Shown in pieces: positions 15,360 through 22,520 of a stretch of 64,000 nt of DNA (within the stretch, counting starts at the first letter, position 1; each line of letters starts with the position of its first letter). Source of the stretch: JBIQKZ01 sp044464765. Its GTDB lineage: Bacteria > Pseudomonadota > Gammaproteobacteria > Burkholderiales > Burkholderiaceae_B. The stretch lies in the NCBI GenBank assembly GCA_044464765.1, contig JBIQKZ010000003.1, positions 186,001-250,000 on the forward strand, read 5' to 3'. The position numbers and the translations under genes were made by a program. The notes beneath the pieces were generated by a model. That model saw nothing but the letters and a program-made list of their open reading frames with translations. It did no database searches and was not told the origin of the DNA.

Positions 15360-15420
15360 TTTAGCAAACTGCTCATTTTTGAGCAATGTTTTCCTATTGA
15401 CAGTGATCATTTTGTGCGCC

Positions 15421-15440
15421 AACCCGCCCCGGCGGGTTTT
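15421..15440 (+). terminator. Rho-independent terminator of the repressor transcript
   Basis: A 6-bp GC stem (CCCGCC/GGCGGG) with a 2-base gap is followed by TTTTCTTTT. It closes the rightward repressor-DUF3800 unit. Confidence 0.7.
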
Positions 15441-15469
15441 CTTTTGCCTGTTCGTTCTGCACCGTATGG

Positions 15470-15811
15470 CTAACGATTAAAAACCATAATCAAGACGATC
15501 ACAAAAATAGCAATACCAACAACTATCGATGTTGCTTGGGCATTATTGACTGACTCCACAATGATGGCATCCGCTTCTGAGTGCTTCTGCTGCGTTAGAG
15601 CATTCAACTCTTCAACGTAAAGAGCAAGAAACGCCTCCCGATCAGGCTCATCAAGCCCATTGGCAAAGACTTCCAATTCATCTTGCAGGTCAATACTGGC
15701 CTGACCGATATTGCGCCCTTCGTTCGTGGCTTGGCTTAGCCCAGCCGAAAACCATTGCGCTTTTTCTCTGGCCATGGGCCGCAGCCGATTCTTCTGATCG
15801 ATATCCAACAC
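15470..15811 (-). CDS. Tail-anchored membrane protein, unknown
   Basis: A 113-residue protein with a soluble, helical, acidic N-terminal part and a single C-terminal membrane span (ATSIVVGIAIFVIVLIMVF, about 93-111) followed by Asn-Arg. The start is GTG 15811; the ribosome site is modest. It is read leftward, opposite to the DUF3800 gene, inside the interval between the two operators. No family recognised. Expression in the lysogen is plausible by position. Confidence 0.55.
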   Translation of the reverse strand: MLDIDQKNRLRPMAREKAQWFSAGLSQATNEGRNIGQASIDLQDELEVFANGLDEPDREAFLALYVEELNALTQQKHSEADAIIVESVNNAQATSIVVGIAIFVIVLIMVFNR

Positions 15812-15969
15812 AGCCCCCTAGTAACAAAACAATACGCAATCTTACCGCACTTGAAGTTAATAGCCCCTAGTTTGCTCGTTCTGAGTAGGGTTTTCCCTCC
15901 CCTATTTCGCTTTGCCCCATCCCTCGGACGTTTGCGCAATCCATCCACAAGTTATCCACCGCTTACACC

Positions 15970-15998
15970 TTGTACTGTTTATTTATACAGTGTAATTT
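15970..15998 (+). promoter_or_regulatory. Candidate promoter with inverted repeat
   Basis: TTGTAC (15970-15975), 17 bases, TAATTT (15993-15998). The inverted pair ACTGT/ACAGT lies in the spacer. Upstream (15940-15960) are two DnaA-box-like stretches (CCATCCACA, TTATCCACC). It reads toward the gene at 16080. Confidence 0.35.
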
Positions 15999-16015
15999 GG
16001 AGGTGCCAAAGGAAA

Positions 16016-16045
16016 CGCCCCGCAAGGGTGAGAGCTTGCGAGGCG
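16016..16045 (+). other. Leader hairpin upstream of small acidic gene
   Basis: The stem CGCAAG/CTTGCG is extended by CGCC/GGCG on either side of a bulge. It lies in the 5' leader of the gene at 16080. No T-run follows, so it is more likely a leader structure than a terminator. Confidence 0.4.
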
Positions 16046-16079
16046 TTGGAACTGCAATTTGCTATAAGAGGATAGCGAG

Positions 16080-16283
16080 ATGGATGATAACAATAAAGCG
16101 ATCGAACCACTACAACATGCCTCTGTAATCGCAGAGCTTGATGAGCTGGATTCGTTAATTCTTCTCATGCTGACGTCTGATATGTCAACCATTGCCCCGG
16201 AAAGCCGTAAGCATCTTCTTGCCCTGGCCTATCGAGTCACGTCTGCAGCACTCGACAAAGCGCACGGTCGAATCACAGACTAG
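16080..16283 (+). CDS. Small acidic helical protein
   Basis: A 67-residue, mostly helical acidic protein with an amphipathic middle (LDELDSLILLMLTSDM). The ribosome site AGAGGATAGCGAG lies before ATG 16080. It is the last gene before the second operator and is preceded by its own candidate promoter and a leader hairpin. No family recognised. Confidence 0.6.
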   Translation: MDDNNKAIEPLQHASVIAELDELDSLILLMLTSDMSTIAPESRKHLLALAYRVTSAALDKAHGRITD

Positions 16284-16327
16284 CACCCTCTTTTGCCTCT
16301 CCCCCGCTAAACAATTTGTTGGTTTTT

Positions 16328-16343
16328 TTAAACGCGCTGTTGA
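16328..16343. promoter_or_regulatory. Immunity operator, unit 1 (OL)
   Basis: TTAAACGCGCTGTTGA, 13 of 16 bases identical to the first unit at 13814-13829. Confidence 0.65.
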
Positions 16344-16368
16344 CTTTATATTCAACACGGTGTTTAAT
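16340..16368 (+). promoter_or_regulatory. PL-like early promoter
   Basis: TTGACT (16340-16345), a 17-base spacer, and TTTAAT (16363-16368), the same boxes as PR. The operators overlap it. It should drive the recombination operon to about 28.2 kb. Confidence 0.75.
16352..16367. promoter_or_regulatory. Immunity operator, unit 2 (OL)
   Basis: TCAACACGGTGTTTAA differs from the unit at 13838-13853 by one base; again 8 bases separate the two units. Confidence 0.75.
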
Positions 16369-16462
16369 ACATACATCGCCTCACCCAACGCAAAGAACGA
16401 CTTTAGGCATAGCCAGGTTTAGTACGGCCAAGGTGAAGCAGCAGTACCCCGCTAAGGCGGAT

Positions 16463-16514
16463 TGCTCTTTAACAACTCAGGGAATTTCAGGAGAGGGCGC
16501 GCAGAGATGTGCGC
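16463..16514 (+). promoter_or_regulatory. nut/boxA-like antitermination leader
   Basis: TGCTCTTTAACA (16463-16474) equals the boxA sequence of bacterial rRNA leaders. It is followed by a hairpin with a 7-bp stem (16497-16503 with 16508-16514, one G-U) closed by GAGA, a GNRA loop, as in lambda boxB. It lies about 90 bases after the PL start and just before a terminator-like hairpin. No N-type gene is evident. Confidence 0.6.
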
Positions 16515-16533
16515 TTTCAGGAAGGCTTCTAGG

Positions 16534-16558
16534 CCCAGCCCCTTTCGAGGCTGGGTTT
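16534..16558 (+). terminator. Terminator-like hairpin in the PL leader
   Basis: CCCAGCC (16534-16540) pairs with GGCTGGG (16549-16555), followed by TTT. It lies 20 bases beyond the boxB-like hairpin, as a tL1-type target of antitermination. The T-run is short. Confidence 0.5.
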
Positions 16559-16617
16559 GCCGCTAGCTGCCTAACAGCATGAGCAAGAACAGTAGGGACC
16601 GGACTTGCTTGTAGCTA

Positions 16618-16689
16618 ATGGACAGCTTGATTGTCAGCTTGATCATGGCGATAGCCCTGATTTCGCTGGCAGGCCTGCCAACTGGTTAG
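16618..16689 (+). CDS. Possible 23-residue hydrophobic peptide
   Basis: The frame MDSLIVSLIMAIALISLAGL plus three residues is one continuous hydrophobic span. The ribosome site is poor, so this is a weak candidate for a leader or membrane peptide. Confidence 0.25.
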   Translation: MDSLIVSLIMAIALISLAGLPTG

Positions 16690-17197
16690 GGTTGGCATTT
16701 ATATAGCGCCGTGCCTGGCGCTTGCAGTCGGCTTATCTAGAACGCCTCCCGCGCCGCCGCTGCCCTAGGCCGGGATAGTCTCCCACGGCGGACGGCATTG
16801 GCCTTTAAGGTTGGTGCGACATCCATCGCACTCCATACGGGCCGCAACCTTCAGCGGTTTCACCCGCTGGCCAGTACTGACGTACCGGCTCGGAAAACAT
16901 AGCAGAACTGTCGCACCCTCCCCTGAAATCCCCTGGCCGCAAAGAGATAGAACAGGCCAATGGTGCGATTACGCACGGCTAGGCCCCGGGCTCAACCCTC
17001 CGCCCCGGACACAAGATCGTATGAGGCTATCGACCCGCACAGTACGCCAGGGAGGCTACAGGCTGCGCTGGTTGATTGATTGATGCGCCAGTACTGCGAG
17101 CCGTGAATAACGGGAGTAGCGCAGGCTGGCGTGTCCGGAAGTTATCCGCAAGCCTTGCGAGCCAGGGCTTACTGATGACAACCATAAGGAGAACGGA
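16690..17197 (+). other. PL leader stretch without a convincing gene
   Basis: About 500 bases with no frame I would defend. There are inverted repeats AGCGCC/GGCGCT (16705-16722) and GTGCGA/TCGCAC (16814-16831). It is probably an untranslated early leader; a small RNA is possible. Confidence 0.4.
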
Positions 17198-17374
17198 ATG
17201 AAGACTGAATATCGCCAGGGTTGGTACAGCGTGCGCCGCATTGTTGGGCGGAAGTGGGAGGTCGCGTACTTCGACGGGTCGCATCACTGGTGCGAAGATG
17301 TGCGCGTTTCAGGCGGCCATGCCGGCGCGGCTTCCTATTGCAAGGGGCGCATCAATGCAGCCCGCTCCCGCTGA
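17198..17374 (+). CDS. Small phage early protein
   Basis: A 58-residue protein with a beta-rich start (YSVRRIVGRKWEVAYFDGS) and a His/Cys-containing middle. The ribosome site AAGGAGAACGGA before ATG 17198 is strong. It is the first well-supported gene of the PL operon. The C-terminus overlaps the next gene by 20 bases. Function unknown. Confidence 0.62.
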   Translation: MKTEYRQGWYSVRRIVGRKWEVAYFDGSHHWCEDVRVSGGHAGAASYCKGRINAARSR

Positions 17375-17576
17375 CCCGGCCAACACCGACCCGCCGACTT
17401 GCTCGAAGGAATGCGGGTATCGGTTGCGGTTCGTCGGTTATGACCTCCAACGTAACGCCCTTCGCATGGAGACCGCCAGCATGGTGCAAGCGGAGCGTTG
17501 CGGATGGAATCTCAAGCCTGGGCGCATCGGCGGCCATCCGCTCGATTATGCGCCCTGCACCTACACCAAAAAGTAA
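17355..17576 (+). CDS. Small Cys-containing phage protein
   Basis: A 73-residue protein with cysteines at about 16, 20, 49 and 68, a possible single zinc site. It starts at ATG 17355 with AAGGGG upstream and overlaps the preceding gene. Function unknown. Confidence 0.55.
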   Translation: MQPAPADPANTDPPTCSKECGYRLRFVGYDLQRNALRMETASMVQAERCGWNLKPGRIGGHPLDYAPCTYTKK

Positions 17577-17642
17577 TCCGCCCCTTCACCGGGGCCACCC
17601 AATCGCCACTTTTGCAGTGCTGCGATTTTCATGCGAGGACAT

Positions 17643-18017
17643 ATGAACGAACAACTACAAACCGCCCTGGCCGACCTACTCGGCAAGGCCAATTCAGGAA
17701 TAGACGCAGGCGCATCGTTTCTGCAAGCGCAGTTGCCGGATGTGATTCAGCAGTTGTTGATGTGGAAGGCGGTTGTGAGCGGCTTGCTTTTCACGCTCTC
17801 TATCGTTGGGTTCATCGGCATTACCATCGCAATAATTCGCGTCTTGCGCAATACGGAGTTCTGGGACGGGAACGATATGCCGCCATCCTTCTTGGTTGCG
17901 GGCTTCATGAGCATTCTCTATTTTGCTCCCGCGTTGGTGTGGGATATCGACTGGCTCCAAATCCTACTAGCCCCAAAAATCTATCTAATCGAATACGCCG
18001 CATCGCTGGCGAAATAG
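17643..18017 (+). CDS. Two-span membrane protein of phage early region
   Basis: A 124-residue protein. A helical N-terminus (LPDVIQQLLMWKAVVSG) leads to a first membrane span at about 43-67 and a second at about 82-110. The ribosome site GAGGACAT lies before ATG 17643. Similar two-span proteins occur in Burkholderia-type phages without known function. Holin activity cannot be excluded, but the early position argues against lysis. Confidence 0.6.
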   Translation: MNEQLQTALADLLGKANSGIDAGASFLQAQLPDVIQQLLMWKAVVSGLLFTLSIVGFIGITIAIIRVLRNTEFWDGNDMPPSFLVAGFMSILYFAPALVWDIDWLQILLAPKIYLIEYAASLAK

Positions 18018-18026
18018 GAGCCAGCC

Positions 18027-18257
18027 ATGACCACTGAACTAGATACCCGCTGGAAGTCGATCAAAGACGGCCAGCCTAACTACGACGGGCAATTCGTCCT
18101 GCGAGTCAATCAACACGGCCACCTGCGCCTTGGTAGCCGCGTACTGAACTCCGACACCCAGCGCCATCAATGGCAGGTGGACGGCGAAATCTGCAACACA
18201 GTCACGCACTACTTGCCTATTCCGCCGATTGTCTTGGAGTCTAGCCATGACCACTGA
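18027..18257 (+). CDS. DUF551-like small protein
   Basis: A 76-residue protein with the layout of DUF551-type phage domains: W-x-SIKDGQP at the start and THYLPIPP near the end. Role unknown. GGAG ribosome site. Its stop overlaps the next gene. Confidence 0.6.
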   Translation: MTTELDTRWKSIKDGQPNYDGQFVLRVNQHGHLRLGSRVLNSDTQRHQWQVDGEICNTVTHYLPIPPIVLESSHDH

Positions 18258-18822
18258 TGCAGTACTTACCGACGAGCGGACTGATGCGTCCGGCAGCTTC
18301 GGCTATGTCAGTCGCCCGAAAACCAAGCGATGCGGAAAGTGTGCAACCGTAAAGACGCACGACCAATTCAATAAAAGAACCAAGGCCAAAGATGGACTCC
18401 AGAGTAACTGTCGAGCCTGCACCGCCGCTCAGTATCTGAAGAATCGGGAGTTAATACGCTCACGTCAACGTGAGACGTGGCCCGCTTATGCCGCCAAGAA
18501 TCGTGACCGACTTGCGGCGAAAGACCGCAGGCGTAGGCAGGAGAATAGCTTGCTGGATGTCGAGTATCGGAGGGAATACAAGATAAGGTTCGCGCCAAAA
18601 ATAGCGGCAAAGAATGCCGTTCGTTCAATGATTCTCACGGGCAGGATGAAGCAAACGCCGTGTGAAATATGCGGCAAAGAGCCCGCGGATGCCCATCATG
18701 ATGATTATGCAGAGCCGCTTAGCGTAAGGTGGCTGTGTCGATCACATCACGCCGAATGGCATGCGAAGAACGGTGAGGCTCCAAATGGTCGCGCCGACGC
18801 CGCAATGGAGAAGCAGCCATGA
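18247..18822 (+). CDS. HNH-type endonuclease-like zinc protein 1
   Basis: A 191-residue protein. The N-terminal zinc motif RCGKC-x-TVKTHDQF ... CRAC (about 24-61) is followed by a basic helical linker. The C-terminal part TPCEICGKEPADAHHDDY ... WLCRSHH (about 135-172) is an HNH-like Cys/His core. Such proteins are found as free-standing phage endonucleases. A second copy of this architecture is at 24268-24771. The start ATG 18247 has GGAG upstream. Confidence 0.7.
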   Translation: MTTDAVLTDERTDASGSFGYVSRPKTKRCGKCATVKTHDQFNKRTKAKDGLQSNCRACTAAQYLKNRELIRSRQRETWPAYAAKNRDRLAAKDRRRRQENSLLDVEYRREYKIRFAPKIAAKNAVRSMILTGRMKQTPCEICGKEPADAHHDDYAEPLSVRWLCRSHHAEWHAKNGEAPNGRADAAMEKQP

Positions 18823-18968
18823 AGTTCGAGATTCACTTCGAGCACGCGGACGGATCGACCGACAGCATCATCCTGTCTGGCGACTCGATAGAAGAAATCC
18901 AGCAACTAGCCAAGGCCGAAGTCGATAAGCGAAATCCCGTCGACTATTGGTCTGAGCAAGTCGAATAA
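18819..18968 (+). CDS. Small acidic phage protein
   Basis: A 49-residue protein with a beta-alpha layout (KFEIHFEHADGST, then SIEEIQQLAKAEVDKR). ATG 18819 overlaps the end of the HNH-like gene and has GGAG upstream. Function unknown. Confidence 0.58.
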   Translation: MKFEIHFEHADGSTDSIILSGDSIEEIQQLAKAEVDKRNPVDYWSEQVE

Positions 18969-19596
18969 CCCTCCCCGGCCCGGCCAGCCATAACCCATAG
19001 GTCACCCTGCCCGCGTCGGTTGCGTGGCAGGGCCATAAAGTATCCGTCCGGCCAGGGATGTGCCTCTGGTTCCGCACATGGACGTAAGCGGGCGGATTCT
19101 TGATGGTGGATAGTGTAGTCAGGTATGCATATCCGCCTTGCGGAAGGCCCGGTTCAAATCCGGCCACCATCAACAATCGAAGCAGATGCCGTGCCCTGTT
19201 CTTTGCGGGGATGCAACGCGGTGCAGCTTCGCGTTTGGCCCACGATACGGGCCACCGAATACCTAAGAGAAGGGCCTGAGCGTATGCAGTATGTACGTGC
19301 CTGCGGTGTGCCGTCGGGGGAGTTGCAGGAACCGACCGAGGCGATTGAGCGGCTAAGTGCAATCAGGCAGGCCCGCATAGCAGCAGTGCCAAGCAAGACG
19401 GTGGTGAGAGCCCACGCGGGAGACGTAACCCGCACCCCTACTTTCCCGAAAGCCCATTGCCACCAGTGGGTTTTCGCGAGAGTGCGCGGTGCACCGGCTT
19501 GGCCCCGGTGAATGACTCCTTCTGGTACGTGTATGCAACGGCTGCCTTATGCCAGCCGACGCACTCTCTCTTCTTCCTCCTTTTCTGGAGAACATC
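18969..19596 (+). ncRNA. Hairpin-rich gene-poor segment, candidate structured RNA
   Basis: About 630 bases between coupled genes with no convincing frame; a 75-codon frame at 19284-19511 is the best but weak. Strong hairpins include CCCTGCC/GGCAGGG (about 19003-19035), ATGTGC/GCACAT (about 19060-19080), GCGGG/CCCGC, and a terminator-like stem near 19459-19480 with TTTT. A tRNA-like fold lies inside. Phage genomes carry large structured RNAs near tRNAs (GOLLD is one class); I cannot assign it to a class. Confidence 0.4.
19102..19171 (+). ncRNA. tRNA-like element
   Basis: A perfect 7-bp acceptor-like stem, GATGGTG with CACCATC, extends to 10 bp with flanking bases (19100-19109 with 19164-19173). 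A T-arm follows the pattern with loop TTCAAAT and stem CCGG/CCGG. The anticodon and D arms are poor (mismatches, C at position 37) and no CCA follows. I read it as a degenerate tRNA or tRNA-like domain. Confidence 0.4.
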
Positions 19597-19917
19597 ATGG
19601 ATTTAGAACTACTCCCTGAAAACCGGGATCGGGTGGACACGCCCGTTCAGTACGACGCAGCCGAGCAAACGATCAATCCCCATTTCGTGCGATCCATCAT
19701 GGACGTCCTGGCCGAGAAAACCGGCAGCGACTGGAACATGAACGACGCTGGCTACTGGACGCGGACGCTGGACGCGAACGACTTCTTCAAAGATTTGAAC
19801 GAAACGGAAATGCGCCAGATTCTATCGCTGATCGCCAACGCTCACGGCGCGGCCCATCACAACGTACACAACCGTCTCGTTGACGTGATCGGCGAGATTG
19901 CAACGGAGGATGTATGA
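19597..19917 (+). CDS. Phage early protein, unknown function
   Basis: A 106-residue acidic, helical protein starting at ATG 19597 with GGAG upstream. It has a His-rich section near AHGAAHHNVHN. It is coupled by TATGA to the next gene. Function unknown. Confidence 0.6.
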   Translation: MDLELLPENRDRVDTPVQYDAAEQTINPHFVRSIMDVLAEKTGSDWNMNDAGYWTRTLDANDFFKDLNETEMRQILSLIANAHGAAHHNVHNRLVDVIGEIATEDV

Positions 19918-20060
19918 AAGCCATCTGGAGCCGAATCACATTGGAATGCTACCGCGCACCGGGCGACAAACCAGCGCCCTGGTATGCGTACCCGTTAACC
20001 GTTGTATTCGTCATCGGCCTGTATGCGTTCGCGTCTATTGGCGAAGCTGTTGGATTTTGA
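19914..20060 (+). CDS. Small single-span membrane protein
   Basis: A 48-residue protein with one membrane span (YPLTVVFVIGLYAFASIG, about 26-43) and a basic start. The ribosome site GGAGGATGT lies before ATG 19914, which overlaps the upstream stop. Function unknown. Confidence 0.6.
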   Translation: MKAIWSRITLECYRAPGDKPAPWYAYPLTVVFVIGLYAFASIGEAVGF

Positions 20061-20069
20061 GGAAAAAAC

Positions 20070-21149
20070 ATGAGCGAAGTCATCGAACAAGAAAGCACCG
20101 AGCTAGTCACGCTGCCAACAAAAGAATCAGCGCTGACCGTATACAGCAACGTGGGCGGCCTAGACCCCCTAATCGAGCAAATCCGCGCCAAGGTGGCGGG
20201 CACCGTCTACGACATGTCCACCGCCAAAGGCCGTGACGAATGCCGCAGCGATGCCGCCAAGGTCGCCCGATCCAAGACGGCCATCGAAAAACTTGGTAAG
20301 GCCCTGTCTGCTGAATACAAGGAAATCCCCAAAAAGATCGACGCCGAGCGCAAGCGGGCATTCGATGAATTGGAGGCGCTGCAAAAGAAAGTGCGAGAGC
20401 CGCTGACCAAGTGGGAAGAGGCGGAAGAAGCGCGGATCGCACGGCACAAGCTGGCAATAGAGCTATTGCAACAGTCTACCGAAACGCACGATTTTTCAAC
20501 GGGCACGCTGCGCGAAACAATTGCAGCCGTTGAGCTAACCATCGTAGACGAGTCATGGGAAGAATTCGAGGCTGAAGGTCATCGGGTAAAGGCGAAGGCG
20601 CTGGAAGTCCTGCGCACTGCCCTGGCCGTCCGCGAGAAATACGAAGCCGACCAGGCCGAGCTTGCCCGCCTGAAAGCTGAGGCCGAGGCCCGCGCCAAGC
20701 AAGACGAGCAAGACCGCATCGCCAAGGAGGCCGCAGAAGCCGCCACCAAAGCAGCCGAGGCCAAAGCACAGGCAGAGCGTGACGCAGCAGCCAAGCGCGA
20801 AGCCGACGCTAAAGCCGCACAAGCCAAGGCCGAGCAGGACGCCAAAGACGCCCTCGAGCGCCAGAAGCAGGCCGAAGCCCGAGCTGAAGCCGAAAAGCTT
20901 GCAGCCGAGCAACGGGCCAAAGACGCTGCAGAAGCCGCCCGACTTGCAGAGGTCAAGCGCCAGGCCGATGAGGCAGCACGCATCGAGGCAGAGCAACGCC
21001 AGCGCGAGGCTAACAAGGCGCACAAAGCCAAGATCAACCGAGCCGCCCTAGCTGCATTTATTGAGGGCGGCGTGCCGGAAGGCTGCGCCAAGCAAGCAGT
21101 GACATTAATTGCCAAGGGCGAGATTCCGGCAGTCACGATTAACTATTGA
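20070..21149 (+). CDS. Long coiled-coil protein of the recombination module
   Basis: A 359-residue protein. The N-terminal 110 residues are mixed helical; from about 190 to 325 it is a low-complexity Ala/Glu/Lys/Arg helix (many EAEA and AKAAEA runs, TolA-like) that should form a coiled coil. A small C-terminal domain follows (ALAAFIEGGVPEGCAKQAV). Such proteins precede the ERF gene in many Burkholderiales phages. It probably serves as a partner of the annealing or exonuclease proteins. The start ATG 20070 has a weak GAGG ribosome site. Confidence 0.65.
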   Translation: MSEVIEQESTELVTLPTKESALTVYSNVGGLDPLIEQIRAKVAGTVYDMSTAKGRDECRSDAAKVARSKTAIEKLGKALSAEYKEIPKKIDAERKRAFDELEALQKKVREPLTKWEEAEEARIARHKLAIELLQQSTETHDFSTGTLRETIAAVELTIVDESWEEFEAEGHRVKAKALEVLRTALAVREKYEADQAELARLKAEAEARAKQDEQDRIAKEAAEAATKAAEAKAQAERDAAAKREADAKAAQAKAEQDAKDALERQKQAEARAEAEKLAAEQRAKDAAEAARLAEVKRQADEAARIEAEQRQREANKAHKAKINRAALAAFIEGGVPEGCAKQAVTLIAKGEIPAVTINY

Positions 21150-21156
21150 GGACGAC

Positions 21157-21921
21157 ATGAGCGAAATTATCGAAATGGAAAAGCGCGAAAGCGCAGTGGC
21201 CACACAACAAGACCAAGTGCCAGCCAATTCCCCTATGGGAATGATGATGGCAGCCATGAAGCAAGGCGCAAGTCTAGAGCAGGTAGAAAAGATGATGGAC
21301 TTGCAAGAGCGGTGGGAGCGACGCGAAGCCGAGAAAGCCTTTAACGACGCCCTGGCAGCGTTCAAGGCGGAGGCCGTGGAAATTCTGAAGCGCCGCACGG
21401 TGGACTTTACCAGCCAAAAGGGCCGAACCCACTACAAACACGCGGAGCTTTCCGATGTAGTTGAGGCTGTGGGCCCTGCCCTATCTATGCACGGGTTTGC
21501 TTGGAGCTGGAAAACTGAGCAGGACGGCGGCACGATCAAAGTAACTTGCATTCTCAAGCACCGCCAAGGGCACAGCGATTCGGTTGTGCTTGAAGCGGCA
21601 GCAGACGATTCCGGCAACAAGAATCGTATCCAGGCCATTGCATCGACTGTCACGTATCTTCAGCGGCACACGCTCAAGGCAATTACCGGCGTCTCTGAAA
21701 AAGGCGACGACAACGACGGCCAAGGCGCAAACACCCAACAGAGTGCTGACTTGCGCGACGAACTCATTAGCAAGGTGGCGCAGGCCGAAACCGAGGCTCA
21801 GCTTGAGGAGATTTGGCAAAAGGACGGTAACGCCCTTTACGCCATGAATAACCTCGCCGACTACGACACATTCAAGCGCGCTGTGCTGGACAAGAAGAAG
21901 ATGCTCAAGGAGGGCTCGTAA
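21157..21921 (+). CDS. erf: ERF-family single-strand annealing protein
   Basis: A 254-residue protein with the ERF signature: FNDALAAFKAE near 62-72, YKHAELSDVVEAVGPALSMHGF near 94-115, and IASTVTYLQRHTLKAITGV near 166-184. ERF proteins pair complementary single strands in phage recombination and genome circularisation. The start ATG 21157 has GAGG. The YqaJ-type exonuclease and SSB downstream complete a recombination set. Confidence 0.88.
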   Translation: MSEIIEMEKRESAVATQQDQVPANSPMGMMMAAMKQGASLEQVEKMMDLQERWERREAEKAFNDALAAFKAEAVEILKRRTVDFTSQKGRTHYKHAELSDVVEAVGPALSMHGFAWSWKTEQDGGTIKVTCILKHRQGHSDSVVLEAAADDSGNKNRIQAIASTVTYLQRHTLKAITGVSEKGDDNDGQGANTQQSADLRDELISKVAQAETEAQLEEIWQKDGNALYAMNNLADYDTFKRAVLDKKKMLKEGS

Positions 21922-22520
21922 TGGCTGGTTATTCGCATAACCCTATAAGAGCGAATCAACGGTTCGGAAGCCTTCTCACCATCAAAGATGTTGGGCGCGC
22001 CGCTGATGGGCATCGGGTTTGGTTATGCGCATGTGACTGTGGCGTCGAATGTGAGCGGCAAACAAACAACCTTCGATCCGCAGGATTTAAGAGCTGCGGC
22101 TGTGCGCAAAAAGAGCTTCAGAAAAAACACGGGATGAAAAACAGCCCCGAATACTCGTCATGGCAGGCTATGAAGGCGCGGTGCCGCAATCCAACGGACA
22201 AAGACTATCCAAGATACGGCGGACGAGGCATCTCCATTTGTCATGAATGGGTTGATTCGTTCGAGGCTTTCTTTGCTGATATGGGTCGAAGGCCATCAGG
22301 AATGACCTTGGAGAGGATCGACGCAAACGGCAACTACGAACCCGGTAACTGCGAATGGGCAACGCCGACCGAGCAGGCGCGGAACAGGCGCCGATCCGTC
22401 TATGTGTATTGGAAAAGCCGTCGGGTTCATTTGGCGGATGTCGCCGAAGAGTTGGGAATTACTTATGGGGCCGCGTTCATGCGGCTGAAAAGAGGACAGC
22501 TAAATGCCGAACGAATCTGA
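21921..22520 (+). CDS. HNH-type endonuclease-like protein 2
   Basis: A 199-residue protein. An N-terminal zinc part, WLCACDCG ... SCGCAQKE (about 35-68), leads to MKARCRNPTDKDYPRYGGRG and ICHEW ... MTLERIDANGNYEPGNCEWAT (about 110-148), a pattern seen in free-standing HNH/AP2-type phage endonucleases. The start overlaps the erf stop as TAATG. It is wedged between erf and the exonuclease, as expected for an inserted homing-type gene. Confidence 0.72.
   Translation: MAGYSHNPIRANQRFGSLLTIKDVGRAADGHRVWLCACDCGVECERQTNNLRSAGFKSCGCAQKELQKKHGMKNSPEYSSWQAMKARCRNPTDKDYPRYGGRGISICHEWVDSFEAFFADMGRRPSGMTLERIDANGNYEPGNCEWATPTEQARNRRRSVYVYWKSRRVHLADVAEELGITYGAAFMRLKRGQLNAERI

Noticed and set aside
16811..17083. 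Arg-rich 90-codon frame that might be an N-like antiterminator
   Set aside because: No good start or ribosome site, Pro/Arg-rich composition typical of a random GC-rich frame, and no N-type Arg motif at its start.
19125..19511. 128-codon frame across the tRNA-like element
   Set aside because: It begins within the tRNA-like fold, lacks a ribosome site and does not look like a folded protein.
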